Positions 48,962 to 57,024 of a stretch of DNA of 64,000 bases are shown piece by piece. The notes beneath the pieces were generated by a model. It was not told the origin of the DNA. It saw nothing but the letters and a program-made list of their open reading frames with translations, and ran no database searches. The stretch is from Synergistaceae bacterium. GTDB taxonomy: Bacteria > Synergistota > Synergistia > Synergistales > Aminobacteriaceae. Position numbers and translations under genes: made by a program. The stretch lies in contig JAISUO010000024.1 of assembly GCA_031272035.1 (NCBI GenBank), positions 1 through 64,000 on the forward strand, in the 5' to 3' direction. The first letter of the stretch is position 1, and each line of letters opens with the position of its first letter.

Positions 48962-51364
48962 TCAGCCTCTCCGGCGAAGCAGCGCGAGACCCGCCAGAGC
49001 CAGAGCCGCAAAGCCCAGACTCAGGGAGGAGCAGCCGCCGCTGCCGTCCTTCTCCAGACCGCTGCCGCCGCTGGTGGCTCTCGTGGCCACGAAGGTCAGG
49101 CCGGACGTGGGCGCTCTGTACTGAGTGCCGCCGTAGAGGTAATCGATGTAGAACTTGTACGAGCCCGTGGTCGTCGGGGTGAACTCGATCACCACGTTGC
49201 AGGTGCCGTCGGGAAGCGATACCAGGCTGTAGGACGAGGCCGGCAGCGACTGAAGCGCGCTGGACGTCGGGCTTGAGTACACAACCCCCACGAGGGAGAT
49301 CGCCGTACTGCAGGGAATGGTTATCGTGTACGTGCGGCCCACGTTGAAGTTGCTTTCGCCCGTAGTCACATTGTAGAAATAGTGGGCGTCCGTGCCGGTA
49401 ACGCCCGTGTAGACCAGAGCATCCGTCGGGTCGGAAATGACGATGCCCGTGCCCGCGCTGGACAGCACGTTGACCTGGATGGTGGCCGTAATCTTTTTGT
49501 TGGATACCGTTCTGCCCGTCACGGTGAAGGTCTTCAGTCCGGCCGACGTGGGAGTTCCCGAGATGGTGATGACGCTGCCCGAAACCGAGGCGGTCAGGCC
49601 GCTCAGGCTGGTGGGGCTCACCGTCAGCGGCGTGCTCGGGGACAGAACTTCTGACGAACCCGTCGTGATGTCAGCCGACACGGTTTTCGAGTCGTTCTGG
49701 TTCAGTATCATGGTCAAGGTCGCGGGCGTCAGCCGCAGTATGCCCGTGTAGATTCGTTCCGCCGCGGTGACGCGCAAATCCGCCGAGGCCAACTGGTTGT
49801 CCGAGAACGCGCCCACTACGGTCACGGTGTGAAAGCCCTCGAAAGACGGGGTTCCCGACACGGTAACGGTTGGGGTCGTCACGTTCGGCATATTCGTCTG
49901 GTACGTCAGGCCTCCCTGTGACAGGATACCGCCGGTGGCTCCCGCAATGTCAAAACTCACCAGAGTGACCCCGGCTGCTGCACCCACGTCGTAGGTTACG
50001 TTGATTACCTTGGAAGGGCTCACGGCTTCATAGGTATTGAGGTCCAGGCTGTCCGGAGTCAGCGTCAGAGTGTATACCGTCGGAGTAGGCGTGGGAGGGG
50101 TTCCAACTTCGACGTCCAGGACGGCATAGGCCCACAGTCCGTCTCCTGTTGTGGCTACATACGTACTCTGATAAGGGCCGGAGGCGGGCGTCGTGTACAC
50201 GTGGAATCTTACTGTTGTCCCAGCGTACGTTACCAAACCTGTGGAGAGAATGATATCACCCGTACTCGAAATTGTAGCGGTGACTCCATTCACAGTGGCA
50301 TCGGAATCCGGGTTGGTAACACCGATATAGCTGGAATCGTTAGCCCCTGGGTGGAATGAACCTACCGTCATTGCAGGCAGGGGGTCGGGAAAGACGCGGA
50401 TGCCCTCATGTCTGGCGGGATCAATGTTTATACCCAGCGCCGTCGCCAGTGCTCCCGAAGGAGAGACCGTCACCGTCGTCGTACCGGAGCCGCTCGGAGG
50501 AACGTAAAACTTTCCCCCCGACAACGCCGTCGAAGCGAGCGTGATGGCGTAGTCGGTGGACTCCACGATCTTCGCCCCGATCGTCCCGATCTTCAGGGTT
50601 CCTGACGAGCCATCAAGAGGCGCTACCAGAGCTCCGCCGTCCGACACTGTTACACTTGAACCCGTAGCCACAAGATCGAAACTTGTTAGAGCTTGCGACG
50701 CCGTTACGGCCGTTCCATTCGTCAACGTCAAAAGGGGCGTTCCTGTCACTAGTGCGGCAGTTACATCTATACCGCTCCACAAATTCGGGAACGTCGACAC
50801 CTGTGTGGTGTTTCCTGTCTGGCAAAACAGCGGCACTGTACCAACTGTGGCGGCTGGCGTACCTGTCAACAGGTCATACACATAGGAAGCTCCGGCTAAA
50901 TCCGTAACGAACACTGCATCGGTCGTAGCAGGTACCGTCGTGGGATCCAAACCCACGGTGACGGGAACAAAGGTAAGAGTAAGAGTACCATTGTCGCTAT
51001 CTGCAACAAAATCAATGTCCTGAGTTGTTCCACTGCTCGGAAGAGGCACTGTCAGTATACCAGTCTCAGTCGCACTTCCCCATGAACCAGCAGCAGGGAA
51101 AGTATGAGATACAGGAACGGTTGAAATTTCACAGGTAAAAGTAACCGACGGAGCAACAGACGCAGTAATCGACAACGGAACCTTTACGTCGGTGACGCCG
51201 CTCCCTGCCTGATAATAAACATTTGCCGCATTTGCTGCAATGGCCCCCACGTTACCATCCACAGCATAATTAGCGAAACTTAACGCCGCTCCCCAGGCTT
51301 CTCCTCCGCTGAACGCCAGAGCGGCGACCAGCAAAAACAAAATCGAACCACGCAAAAATTTCAT
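48962..51364 (-). CDS. Secreted Ig-like-repeat protein with Synergist-CTERM sorting tail
   Basis: The 800-residue protein has a signal peptide (MKFLRGSILFLLVAALAFSG, cleavage near WGA-ALS). The Thr/Val/Gly/Ser-rich body contains at least two putative Ig-type units ending in VSGTPSFEGFHTVTV and ISGTPTSAGLKTFTV. The tripartite C-terminus is a Gly/Ser-rich stretch with a single Cys (SGGCSSL), a hydrophobic helix (LGFAALALAGLALL) and RRRG. That tail matches the Synergist-CTERM (TIGR04564) architecture, thought to direct processing and surface anchoring. ATG 51364 has GGAGGGAAAAAAGGAG upstream. A large share of the codons encode small or polar residues. The ligand is unknown. Confidence 0.87.
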   Translation of the reverse strand: MKFLRGSILFLLVAALAFSGGEAWGAALSFANYAVDGNVGAIAANAANVYYQAGSGVTDVKVPLSITASVAPSVTFTCEISTVPVSHTFPAAGSWGSATETGILTVPLPSSGTTQDIDFVADSDNGTLTLTFVPVTVGLDPTTVPATTDAVFVTDLAGASYVYDLLTGTPAATVGTVPLFCQTGNTTQVSTFPNLWSGIDVTAALVTGTPLLTLTNGTAVTASQALTSFDLVATGSSVTVSDGGALVAPLDGSSGTLKIGTIGAKIVESTDYAITLASTALSGGKFYVPPSGSGTTTVTVSPSGALATALGINIDPARHEGIRVFPDPLPAMTVGSFHPGANDSSYIGVTNPDSDATVNGVTATISSTGDIILSTGLVTYAGTTVRFHVYTTPASGPYQSTYVATTGDGLWAYAVLDVEVGTPPTPTPTVYTLTLTPDSLDLNTYEAVSPSKVINVTYDVGAAAGVTLVSFDIAGATGGILSQGGLTYQTNMPNVTTPTVTVSGTPSFEGFHTVTVVGAFSDNQLASADLRVTAAERIYTGILRLTPATLTMILNQNDSKTVSADITTGSSEVLSPSTPLTVSPTSLSGLTASVSGSVITISGTPTSAGLKTFTVTGRTVSNKKITATIQVNVLSSAGTGIVISDPTDALVYTGVTGTDAHYFYNVTTGESNFNVGRTYTITIPCSTAISLVGVVYSSPTSSALQSLPASSYSLVSLPDGTCNVVIEFTPTTTGSYKFYIDYLYGGTQYRAPTSGLTFVATRATSGGSGLEKDGSGGCSSLSLGFAALALAGLALLRRRG

Positions 51365-51516
51365 TCTCCTTTTTTCCCTCCTTAATAGGTGCAAACAATT
51401 GCAGCCAAAAGAAAATCTTCGGCTATTTCTTTATCACTGGAGCAAAAAAACAACCTTTACCGTTGAGCTCCGCTGTCTCCTTTCCCGTTTCGGCATGATT
51501 CATTATTATCTTGAAA

Positions 51517-51522
51517 ATTATA
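51517..51522 (-). promoter_or_regulatory. Extended -10 promoter for the Synergist-CTERM gene
   Basis: The minus strand reads TGT-TATAAT, with start near 51510. That gives an unusually long leader of about 145 bases before ATG 51364. No -35 is apparent. Confidence 0.42.
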
Positions 51523-51658
51523 ACATCTTTTCGACCGCCGTATACGGGTCTGAAGTCACGGCAAAGACAGGTCTCTGCCCTTTAAAGAAGCCTCACAGAT
51601 TTGCTGAAAGGAGAACCGGATTTTTTCCGGAGTTGTGACAATGATGGAGGTGGTTCAG

Positions 51659-52021
51659 TTATTTTCCGAAATACTGAAGGGCGACGGGAACCAGAATTGA
51701 AAGGACAATCGCGCCAAAAAGCCATCGGGTCTGGTCATGAAATTCTTTGCGAAAACTTTCGAAAGACGCGTCCACTTTTCCAAAACGCTCATCAATTCTT
51801 TCAAAACGCGCGTCTACTTTTTCAAAACGCGCATCAATTTTGTCGAAACGTCTCAGCACTTCATTTTCAAATCTTTCCTGACCTCTTTTCACGTCCTCAA
51901 TCCGTGAATCCAGGAATCTGATTTCGCTTTCAAACCGCTTTTCGTCCACCGGCGTTATCATAAATCCGCACATTGGCGCCGACGAGGCCGCCATTGTCCT
52001 CTCTGTCTCTTTTTCAGGCAT
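51659..52021 (-). CDS. Coiled-coil protein with C-terminal membrane anchor
   Basis: The 120-residue protein has seven-residue repeats (FDKIDARFEKVDARFERIDE, about residues 59-78) inside a coiled coil from about 28 to 95. One transmembrane helix (LFGAIVLSILVPVALQYF) ends at the C-terminus. The type is common near phage or toxin-like loci and as small membrane scaffolds, but there is no family motif I can name. ATG 52021 has GGGAGGCGG upstream, and an extended -10 promoter sits at 52100. It diverges from the Rpn nuclease gene. Confidence 0.72.
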   Translation of the reverse strand: MPEKETERTMAASSAPMCGFMITPVDEKRFESEIRFLDSRIEDVKRGQERFENEVLRRFDKIDARFEKVDARFERIDERFGKVDASFESFRKEFHDQTRWLFGAIVLSILVPVALQYFGK

Positions 52022-52099
52022 TGTTTTCCGCCTCCCTGACTGCTCCTCCGCTCATATCCGGCCCGAAGCCGGTTTTCCCACATTGTTCACTGCAAAACG

Positions 52100-52105
52100 A
52101 TTATA
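52100..52105 (-). promoter_or_regulatory. Extended -10 promoter for the coiled-coil protein gene
   Basis: The minus strand reads TGT-TATAAT, with a leader of about 70 bases to ATG 52021. It diverges from a TATAAT at 52141-52146. Confidence 0.45.
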
Positions 52106-52140
52106 ACAGCTTCCCTCAACACGAAAAAGCAGCTTTTCGG

Positions 52141-52146
52141 TATAAT
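52141..52146 (+). promoter_or_regulatory. -10 candidate for the Rpn nuclease gene
   Basis: TATAAT lies about 50 bases upstream of ATG 52198, without a clear -35 or extension. Confidence 0.38.
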
Positions 52147-52197
52147 AAAAGAAGCGAGAGAGGGCAAAACAGAAATTTTTAATGGAACAAAACTGCA

Positions 52198-53172
52198 ATG
52201 AGAGACGAGGAAATTCAGGAAATGGAACACGACGCGAAAAACGGTGCGCCGGAGCGTTTTGATTATGACAATCTCTGGAAGACGATACTGCACCATTTTT
52301 TCTGGGAAGCGCTGAAAATTTTTCTGCCCGCTCTGTACGAGGCGGCAGACCGAACGAAAGAACCAGAGTTTCTCGACAAGGAACTACAAAAAGTGACCTT
52401 TGACCTTGAAGGCGGTCCCAACCGGGCGGACCTTCTGACGCGGGTAAAACTCAAAAACGGCGAGGGGGAACTGATTCTCTGCCACACCGAAATCCAGGGC
52501 GAAGGCGGCGGAGACATGCCCGTGAGGATGAACCGCTACCGGCAGATGATTTGCCTCCGATACAGAGAAGAACCGGTGGGAATCGCCGTCATGACGGCCC
52601 CGCGGCCCAGGGGTGAGCAAACGTCCTACCGGTGGGAGCGTTTTGGGGTTAGGGTTCTTTACGAATACATCAATGTGGTGCTCATGGATCTGGAGGACGA
52701 GGCGCTGCTGGAGGAAGAAAATCGAGTCGGGCTTGTTCTCTACGCGGCGAAATGTCTGCAGCAAAGCGGTAACGACGAAGAGAAAAAATTCCGTTATCTG
52801 CGCAGGATCTCGACACTGTGGGCAGAACGCGGATGGAACAGCGACGACAAGCGAATTATTCTGAACGCGGTGAGCTACCTGATGAACCTCAGGGACGAAG
52901 ATTACGCAAAACGCATTGTGGCCCATGTGGAGGTGCTGCAAATGAACCAGGAGGACAGAGAGATGTACGTATCCGTATTTGAAAGAGTCTACACCGCCCG
53001 TGGAAAAGAAGAAGGGCTTCGTGAAGGGGAATTAAAAGGGCTTCAGAAAGGGCTTCGTGAGGGGCGTCTGGAGGTGGCTCAAAATATGCTGCGGGATGGA
53101 ATGCCTGTAGATAAAGTGGTTCAGTATACGCGCCTGTCGAAAGAAAAGGTCGAGACCCTGCTGAACAAATGA
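52198..53172 (+). CDS. Rpn/YhgA-like PD-(D/E)XK nuclease family protein
   Basis: The 324-residue protein has the Rpn-type layout: an N-terminal YDNLWKTILHHFFWEALKIF helix region and an active-site-like ADLLTRVKLKNGEGELILCH-TEIQ strand pair (about residues 77-100). A helical middle follows, and the C-terminal EGLREGELKG-type repeats end in a small helical cap (MPVDKVVQYTRLSKEKVETL). Family members promote recombination and cleave DNA in vitro. ATG 52198 has a weak site; an ATG eight codons later (52222) with AGGA upstream is an alternative. Its last 231 bases are duplicated directly downstream. Confidence 0.78.
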   Translation: MRDEEIQEMEHDAKNGAPERFDYDNLWKTILHHFFWEALKIFLPALYEAADRTKEPEFLDKELQKVTFDLEGGPNRADLLTRVKLKNGEGELILCHTEIQGEGGGDMPVRMNRYRQMICLRYREEPVGIAVMTAPRPRGEQTSYRWERFGVRVLYEYINVVLMDLEDEALLEEENRVGLVLYAAKCLQQSGNDEEKKFRYLRRISTLWAERGWNSDDKRIILNAVSYLMNLRDEDYAKRIVAHVEVLQMNQEDREMYVSVFERVYTARGKEEGLREGELKGLQKGLREGRLEVAQNMLRDGMPVDKVVQYTRLSKEKVETLLNK

Positions 53173-53387
53173 ACCATAAGGACAGAGAGATGTACGTATC
53201 CGTATTCGAAAGAGTCTACACCGCCCGTGGAAAAGAAGAAGGGCTTCGGGAAGGGGAATTGAAAGGGCGTCTGAAGGGGCGTCTGGAGATGGCTCAAAAT
53301 ATGTTGCGGGATGGAGTGCCTGTAGATAAAGTGGTTCAGTATACGCGCCTGTCGAAAGAAAAGGTCGAGACCCTGCTGAACAAATGA
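53169..53387 (+). pseudogene. Duplicated 3' end of the Rpn nuclease gene (72-codon open frame)
   Basis: This frame begins in an ATGA overlap with the full gene. It repeats its last 77 codons almost exactly (DREMYVSVFERVYTARGKEE, then MPVDKVV with M changed to V), with a four-codon deletion in the charged repeat. It lacks the nuclease core, so it is either a fragment or a translated stand-alone C-terminal module. Near identity at silent positions argues for a recent duplication. Confidence 0.8.
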
Positions 53388-53389
53388 AC

Positions 53390-53418
53390 AAAAAACCCGG
53401 TTCTCTTTGAGGACCGGG
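53390..53418 (-). terminator. Intrinsic hairpin between the Rpn fragments
   Basis: CCCGGTTC (53396-53403) pairs with GGACCGGG (53411-53418) with one wobble. On the minus strand it is followed by TTTTTT. It could back up termination of leftward transcripts or be a plus-strand stem after the duplicated frame. Confidence 0.5.
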
Positions 53419-53430
53419 GACAATATTAAT

Positions 53431-53468
53431 GATGAAGATTACGCAAAACGCATTGTGGCCTATGTGAG
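53431..53468 (+). pseudogene. Third Rpn gene fragment
   Basis: GATGAAGATTACGCAAAACG and the following bases match the full gene at about 52893-52930 with three or four differences, then diverge to a stop. In the intact gene this segment lies just upstream of the duplicated tail, so it is the remnant of another copy. Confidence 0.75.
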
Positions 53469-53488
53469 CGGCAGATAAACAACATATC

Positions 53489-53672
53489 AAAAAACCCCAC
53501 AATACCGTGTCCTGAACGTCCTGACCCGTTCCCATTAAATTGAGGCTCGCTCTGCCTCAGTTCAGACGACCACACCGGCCATCATCTCCGACAGGGACGT
53601 TTACCTCCTGGAATCGAGCGTTGGCTCAGGACATTTTCATGATCACGAATACCGCAGGGCTACTTACGTATT
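53489..53672 (-). ncRNA. ssrS: Probable 6S RNA
   Basis: A non-coding minus-strand unit of about 184 nt runs from a TATAAT to a T-run. Its ends pair over about 15 bp (53644-53659 with 53495-53509) with G-U pairs and one bulge. The next helix uses TGTCCTGA (53633-53626) against TCAGGAC. CCTGAGCC on the 5' side recalls the conserved 6S element of that sequence. Size, long rod shape, internal bubble and terminator fit 6S RNA, which binds sigma70 RNA polymerase. SRP RNA and tmRNA signatures are absent. Homology is by eye only. Confidence 0.62.
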
Positions 53673-53678
53673 AAAGCC

Positions 53679-53684
53679 ATTATA
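53679..53684 (-). promoter_or_regulatory. -10 box of the probable 6S RNA
   Basis: A perfect TATAAT on the minus strand places the start near 53672, just outside the closing helix of the RNA. Confidence 0.5.
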
Positions 53685-53742
53685 CACCAAAACTCACCGA
53701 ACGCGAAAAAAATTTTTCCGTGAAACGGCCTGTCCGATGGGT

Positions 53743-54525
53743 CTACAGGAAACGCGCCTCCACTTCTCCGAAGGTCGAAAACTCCACCCGGAACACGTCT
53801 CCCTTTTGCGCGAAGGGCGCGGCGGTGAAAGCTCCGGAGAGAATCACTTCACCCTTTTTCAGGGGAACTCCGAAATCCCACAGGCGGTTGGAAAGCCACG
53901 CAACGGACAGACAGGGATCTCCCATCACCGCCGACCCCGCTCCCTCGGCGATCACCGCGCCGTTTTTCCAGAGTTTCATCGTCACAGCCGCCAGGTCCAT
54001 ATCGCCCAGGGGAATCCTTTTCTTTCCCAGAACGTACCGGCAGGAAGAGGCGTTGTCCGCCACCGTGTCCACCAGTTTGATCTTCCAGTCCTCCACCCGG
54101 CTGTCCACGATCTCGAAGGACCCGACCACGCACTCCGTGGCCTTTCGAACGTCCTCTACGGTAACGCTGCCTCCGGAAAGGTCGGCGTTGAGAATGAAGG
54201 CCAGTTCCGCCTCGATTTTGGGCTGTATCAGCTTGTCGGTGGGAACGTCGCCGCTGGAACAGTCCATCGACGCAAAAAGGTGTCCGTAATCGGGCTCGTG
54301 AACGTTAAGCTGCGCCTGAATGCCGGGAGACGTGAGGCCGATCTTCTTTCCGGTGACGACCTGCCCCTCCCCCACCAACCGCCGCACGTTCTCCAACTGA
54401 ATGGCGTAGGCGTCCTCCACCGTAAGAGAAGCGTCCTGCCGGGACAGCGGCGGGATGACCTTACGGCTCCGCTCCGCCTCGTACAGCGCCGCCGCGAACT
54501 TGATGCGTTTCTTTTCATCTCCCAT
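53743..54525 (-). CDS. 2-keto-4-pentenoate hydratase / fumarylacetoacetase-family hydratase (MhpD-like)
   Basis: The 260-residue protein has the MhpD/TesE-type segments VVTGKKIGLTSPGIQAQL, IQPKIEAELAFIL and SFEIVDSRVEDWKIKLVDTV. The metal ligands (Glu pair in EAEL and the downstream D) are visible. The family hydrates 2-hydroxypenta-2,4-dienoate to 4-hydroxy-2-oxovalerate or decarboxylates related oxo acids. No aldolase or acetaldehyde dehydrogenase is adjacent, so the local substrate is unclear. ATG 54525 (MGDEKK) has GGGAGGG upstream and is preferred to 54546. It lies 35 bases after the decarboxylase beta subunit. Confidence 0.85.
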   Translation of the reverse strand: MGDEKKRIKFAAALYEAERSRKVIPPLSRQDASLTVEDAYAIQLENVRRLVGEGQVVTGKKIGLTSPGIQAQLNVHEPDYGHLFASMDCSSGDVPTDKLIQPKIEAELAFILNADLSGGSVTVEDVRKATECVVGSFEIVDSRVEDWKIKLVDTVADNASSCRYVLGKKRIPLGDMDLAAVTMKLWKNGAVIAEGAGSAVMGDPCLSVAWLSNRLWDFGVPLKKGEVILSGAFTAAPFAQKGDVFRVEFSTFGEVEARFL

Positions 54526-54560
54526 GCTTTTTCCCTCCCGATCCACTGGTTTTATCCGCT

Positions 54561-55688
54561 CTACAGTCCGGCCAGGAAAGCCAGAAGCAAACCTCCCGCC
54601 AACACCGAACCGATCTGCCCTGAGACGTTGGCGCCGATGGCCTGCATCAAAATGAAGTTCTGCTTGTCTTCCCGGGCCGCCATCTTCTGAATCACCCGAG
54701 AGGACATGGGAAAGGCCGAAATCCCCGCAGCTCCGATCATGGGGTTGATCTTGTGTTTCAGGAACAGGTTCAGAACTCTGGCCGTCAAAACTCCCACCGC
54801 CGTATCCAGAATGAAAGCCACGAGCCCCAGCGCCATGATGCCCAGGGTCATCGGCCGTAAAAATTCCTCGCCCGTCATTTTGTTGGCGATGGAAAGACCC
54901 AGGAGAATCGTCACGATGTTCGCCAGCTCGTTTTGAGCGCCCTTCGCCAGACGATCCACCACTCCGCTCTCCCGAAGCAGGTTTCCGAACATCAGGAACC
55001 CGATCAGAGAGGCCGAAGCGGGAACGAGGATTCCGGCCACCAGCGTCACGACAATGGGGAAAAGAATCAAAGCGCGTCGGGAAACCTCCCGTTCGTGGAA
55101 GGTCATGGGGATGCGCCGCTCCGCCGAAGTCGTCAGCAGTCGAATCACGGGAGGCTGAATGATGGGAACCAAAGACATGTAGGAGTAAGCGGCCACCGAT
55201 ATGGAGCCCAGCAGGTTGGGGGCGAAACGGTTGGCCACATAGATCGAAGTCGGCCCGTCCGCCGCGCCGATGATGCCAATGGAAGCGGCTTCCTGAATGG
55301 AAAACCCGAAAAACCAGTAGGCGATGCCCATGGTGAGGAAAATGCCTCCCTGAGCCATCAGGCCGAAGACCATCGCCACAGGCGTCAGAAAAAGCGGGCG
55401 AAAGTCGATCATCGCGCCGATAGCGATGAAGATCAGCAGAGGGAAAAGCTCCGTCTGAATCCCCATATCGAAAAGACGACTGATGGCCCCCACTTCCAGA
55501 TGCCCGCCGGATAACTGAGTCAGAGCCGAGGAAAGAGGAATGTTGACGAGAAGCGTGCCAAAACCCATGGGAAGCAGCAGCGACGGTTCATATTCCTTCG
55601 CCACGGCCAGATAGATCAGCGCCCCTCCCACCAGCAGCATAACCGCCTGCTGCCAGGTCAGAGAAAAAATCCCGTTGAAAAGTTCCAT
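54561..55688 (-). CDS. Na+-translocating decarboxylase beta subunit (OadB/GcdB/MmdB family)
   Basis: The 375-residue membrane protein shows the family's core GIIGAADGPTSIYVANRFAP, the PLLIFIAIGAMIDFRPL helix with its ion-site aspartate and the NPMIGAAGISAFPMSSRV segment. About ten transmembrane helices are present. In complexes it couples biotin-carrier decarboxylation to sodium export. No alpha, gamma or biotin-carrier subunit is nearby, so it acts with subunits encoded elsewhere or alone. ATG 55688 follows GGGAGAGGGG. It is 32 bases after the iron alcohol dehydrogenase gene. Confidence 0.93.
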   Translation of the reverse strand: MELFNGIFSLTWQQAVMLLVGGALIYLAVAKEYEPSLLLPMGFGTLLVNIPLSSALTQLSGGHLEVGAISRLFDMGIQTELFPLLIFIAIGAMIDFRPLFLTPVAMVFGLMAQGGIFLTMGIAYWFFGFSIQEAASIGIIGAADGPTSIYVANRFAPNLLGSISVAAYSYMSLVPIIQPPVIRLLTTSAERRIPMTFHEREVSRRALILFPIVVTLVAGILVPASASLIGFLMFGNLLRESGVVDRLAKGAQNELANIVTILLGLSIANKMTGEEFLRPMTLGIMALGLVAFILDTAVGVLTARVLNLFLKHKINPMIGAAGISAFPMSSRVIQKMAAREDKQNFILMQAIGANVSGQIGSVLAGGLLLAFLAGL

Positions 55689-55720
55689 ATCGTCTTTTCC
55701 CCTCTCCCTGTTTCTCCGGC

Positions 55721-56890
55721 TCAGTAAGCCAGCTTGTAAATCTCCAGAATATCCTCCGCCGAAAGGCTCTTCAGCGTCCCAAAGGGAGCGACCTGAGCGG
55801 CGTTCTTCGCCAGACGCTCAATGTCCTTTTCCTCAACGCCCGCCTCCTGCAGAGACGTGGGAGCCCCCACCGAACGGAAGAAGTCCTCCAGACGATCCAC
55901 GCCCTCCAGAGCCCTTTCCTCGTCGCTGCCGTCGATAACTCCAAACACGGCCTCCGCGAACCGGGCGAAGGGCAGCGGGTAATCCCGACAGAGATAACGG
56001 GCCCAGGCGGTCATCATGATGGCCAGAGACGCGCCGTGGGGAGTGTCGAAAAGAAGGCTCAGAGAATGCCCCAGTTTATGCGAGGCAAAATCCCCTCTGG
56101 GGTCCCGACCGCAGGAAAAACAGCCGTTGTGCCCCAAAGAGGCCGCCCAGGCGTACTGGGAGCGGGCGTCGTAATTGCCGGGATCTTCCCGAAGGGCCGG
56201 AATCAGCTCCATCATGCACCGAATGACGGAGTACCCCTGCTCGTCCATGATTTCCACGCCTTCCGCGCCGTCGAACAGGCGTTCCATGACGTGGGCCATG
56301 ATGTCGATTCCGCCGTTTACCGTCTGGGACTCCGGGAGAGAGGCCTGGACGGAGGGGTCGATGATGGACACTCTGGGATAGATGAAGGGGCTCGTGAAGG
56401 AAATCTTGGAATCTTTTTCAGGGTTGGAGACCACCGAGATGTTGTTGACCTCGCTGGCCGTGGCGGAGGCCGTCAAAACCCCGAAAATCGGCAATGCCCG
56501 GGTGAGCTCCGACCCCTTCTCCTCGAACAGGTCCCACACGTCCCCGGGATAGAAGGCTCCGGCGGCGATGGCCTTGGCCGAATCGAAGACGCTTCCCCCC
56601 CCGATGGGAACGATGGCGTCCACCGGGGCGGCCTTGACCCGCGCCACTCCCTCACGAACCTTGTCGATTCGGGGGTTGGACTTTATCCCGCCCAGCTCGG
56701 GAAAGGCGATGTTTTTCTTTTCAAGGGCCTGGGTCACCTGAGTGTAAACTCCGTTTTTAAAGATGGCCTTGCCTCCGTAAACCAAAAGCACGCTCTTCGC
56801 CCCAACAGCCGCCAGCTGCTCGGCGATCTGAGGAATCGTCCCCCGACCGAAAATCACTATCGTCGGGTTCCACCACGTAAAATTTTTCAT
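55721..56890 (-). CDS. Iron-containing alcohol dehydrogenase (butanol dehydrogenase-like)
   Basis: The 389-residue group III dehydrogenase has the nucleotide-binding VPIGGGSVFDSAKAIAAGAF and ELxRALPIFGVLTASATASEV region. The metal-binding histidines appear in DIMAHVMER and HKLGHSLSLLFDTPHG. It reduces aldehydes with NAD(P)H. The opening FTWWNPTIVIFGRGTIPQI is typical of the BdhA/YqhD branch. ATG 56890 has GGAGGGAAG upstream; the longer frame to 57040 runs into the MATE gene and is rejected. It heads a three-gene run with the decarboxylase beta subunit and hydratase. Confidence 0.92.
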   Translation of the reverse strand: MKNFTWWNPTIVIFGRGTIPQIAEQLAAVGAKSVLLVYGGKAIFKNGVYTQVTQALEKKNIAFPELGGIKSNPRIDKVREGVARVKAAPVDAIVPIGGGSVFDSAKAIAAGAFYPGDVWDLFEEKGSELTRALPIFGVLTASATASEVNNISVVSNPEKDSKISFTSPFIYPRVSIIDPSVQASLPESQTVNGGIDIMAHVMERLFDGAEGVEIMDEQGYSVIRCMMELIPALREDPGNYDARSQYAWAASLGHNGCFSCGRDPRGDFASHKLGHSLSLLFDTPHGASLAIMMTAWARYLCRDYPLPFARFAEAVFGVIDGSDEERALEGVDRLEDFFRSVGAPTSLQEAGVEEKDIERLAKNAAQVAPFGTLKSLSAEDILEIYKLAY

Positions 56891-56899
56891 TTTATCTTC

Positions 56900-56927
56900 C
56901 CTCCAGGACATGACCTCCAGGACATGA
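56900..56927. repeat. 14-bp perfect tandem duplication
   Basis: CCTCCAGGACATGA occurs twice in a row (56900-56913 and 56914-56927), just upstream of the ribosome-binding site of the alcohol dehydrogenase gene. Confidence 0.85.
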
Positions 56928-57001
56928 GCCCCGTACTCTTTAACCCGTGCAACTGCATCGTCCATAACTGCTGCCTGTTTAACGTATTTTAACGTGTGCC
57001 T

Positions 57002-57007
57002 ATTATA
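57002..57007 (-). promoter_or_regulatory. -10 candidate for the alcohol dehydrogenase operon
   Basis: A perfect TATAAT on the minus strand lies between the MATE stop (57025) and the dehydrogenase start, giving a leader of about 105 bases that includes the 14-bp duplication. No clear -35. Confidence 0.35.
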
Positions 57008-57024
57008 GCGTAACCGTTCCGGCT

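Noticed and set aside
53032-53535. A 167-codon minus-strand open frame over the Rpn tail copies
   Set aside because: Its internal repeats simply reflect the tandem duplication of the Rpn 3' end on the other strand, and it runs into the 6S RNA.
53480-53700. SRP RNA or tmRNA as the identity of the small RNA
   Set aside because: The conserved SRP loop with GGAAG and the tmRNA tRNA-like ends and tag frame are absent; a rod-like 184-nt fold fits 6S RNA better.
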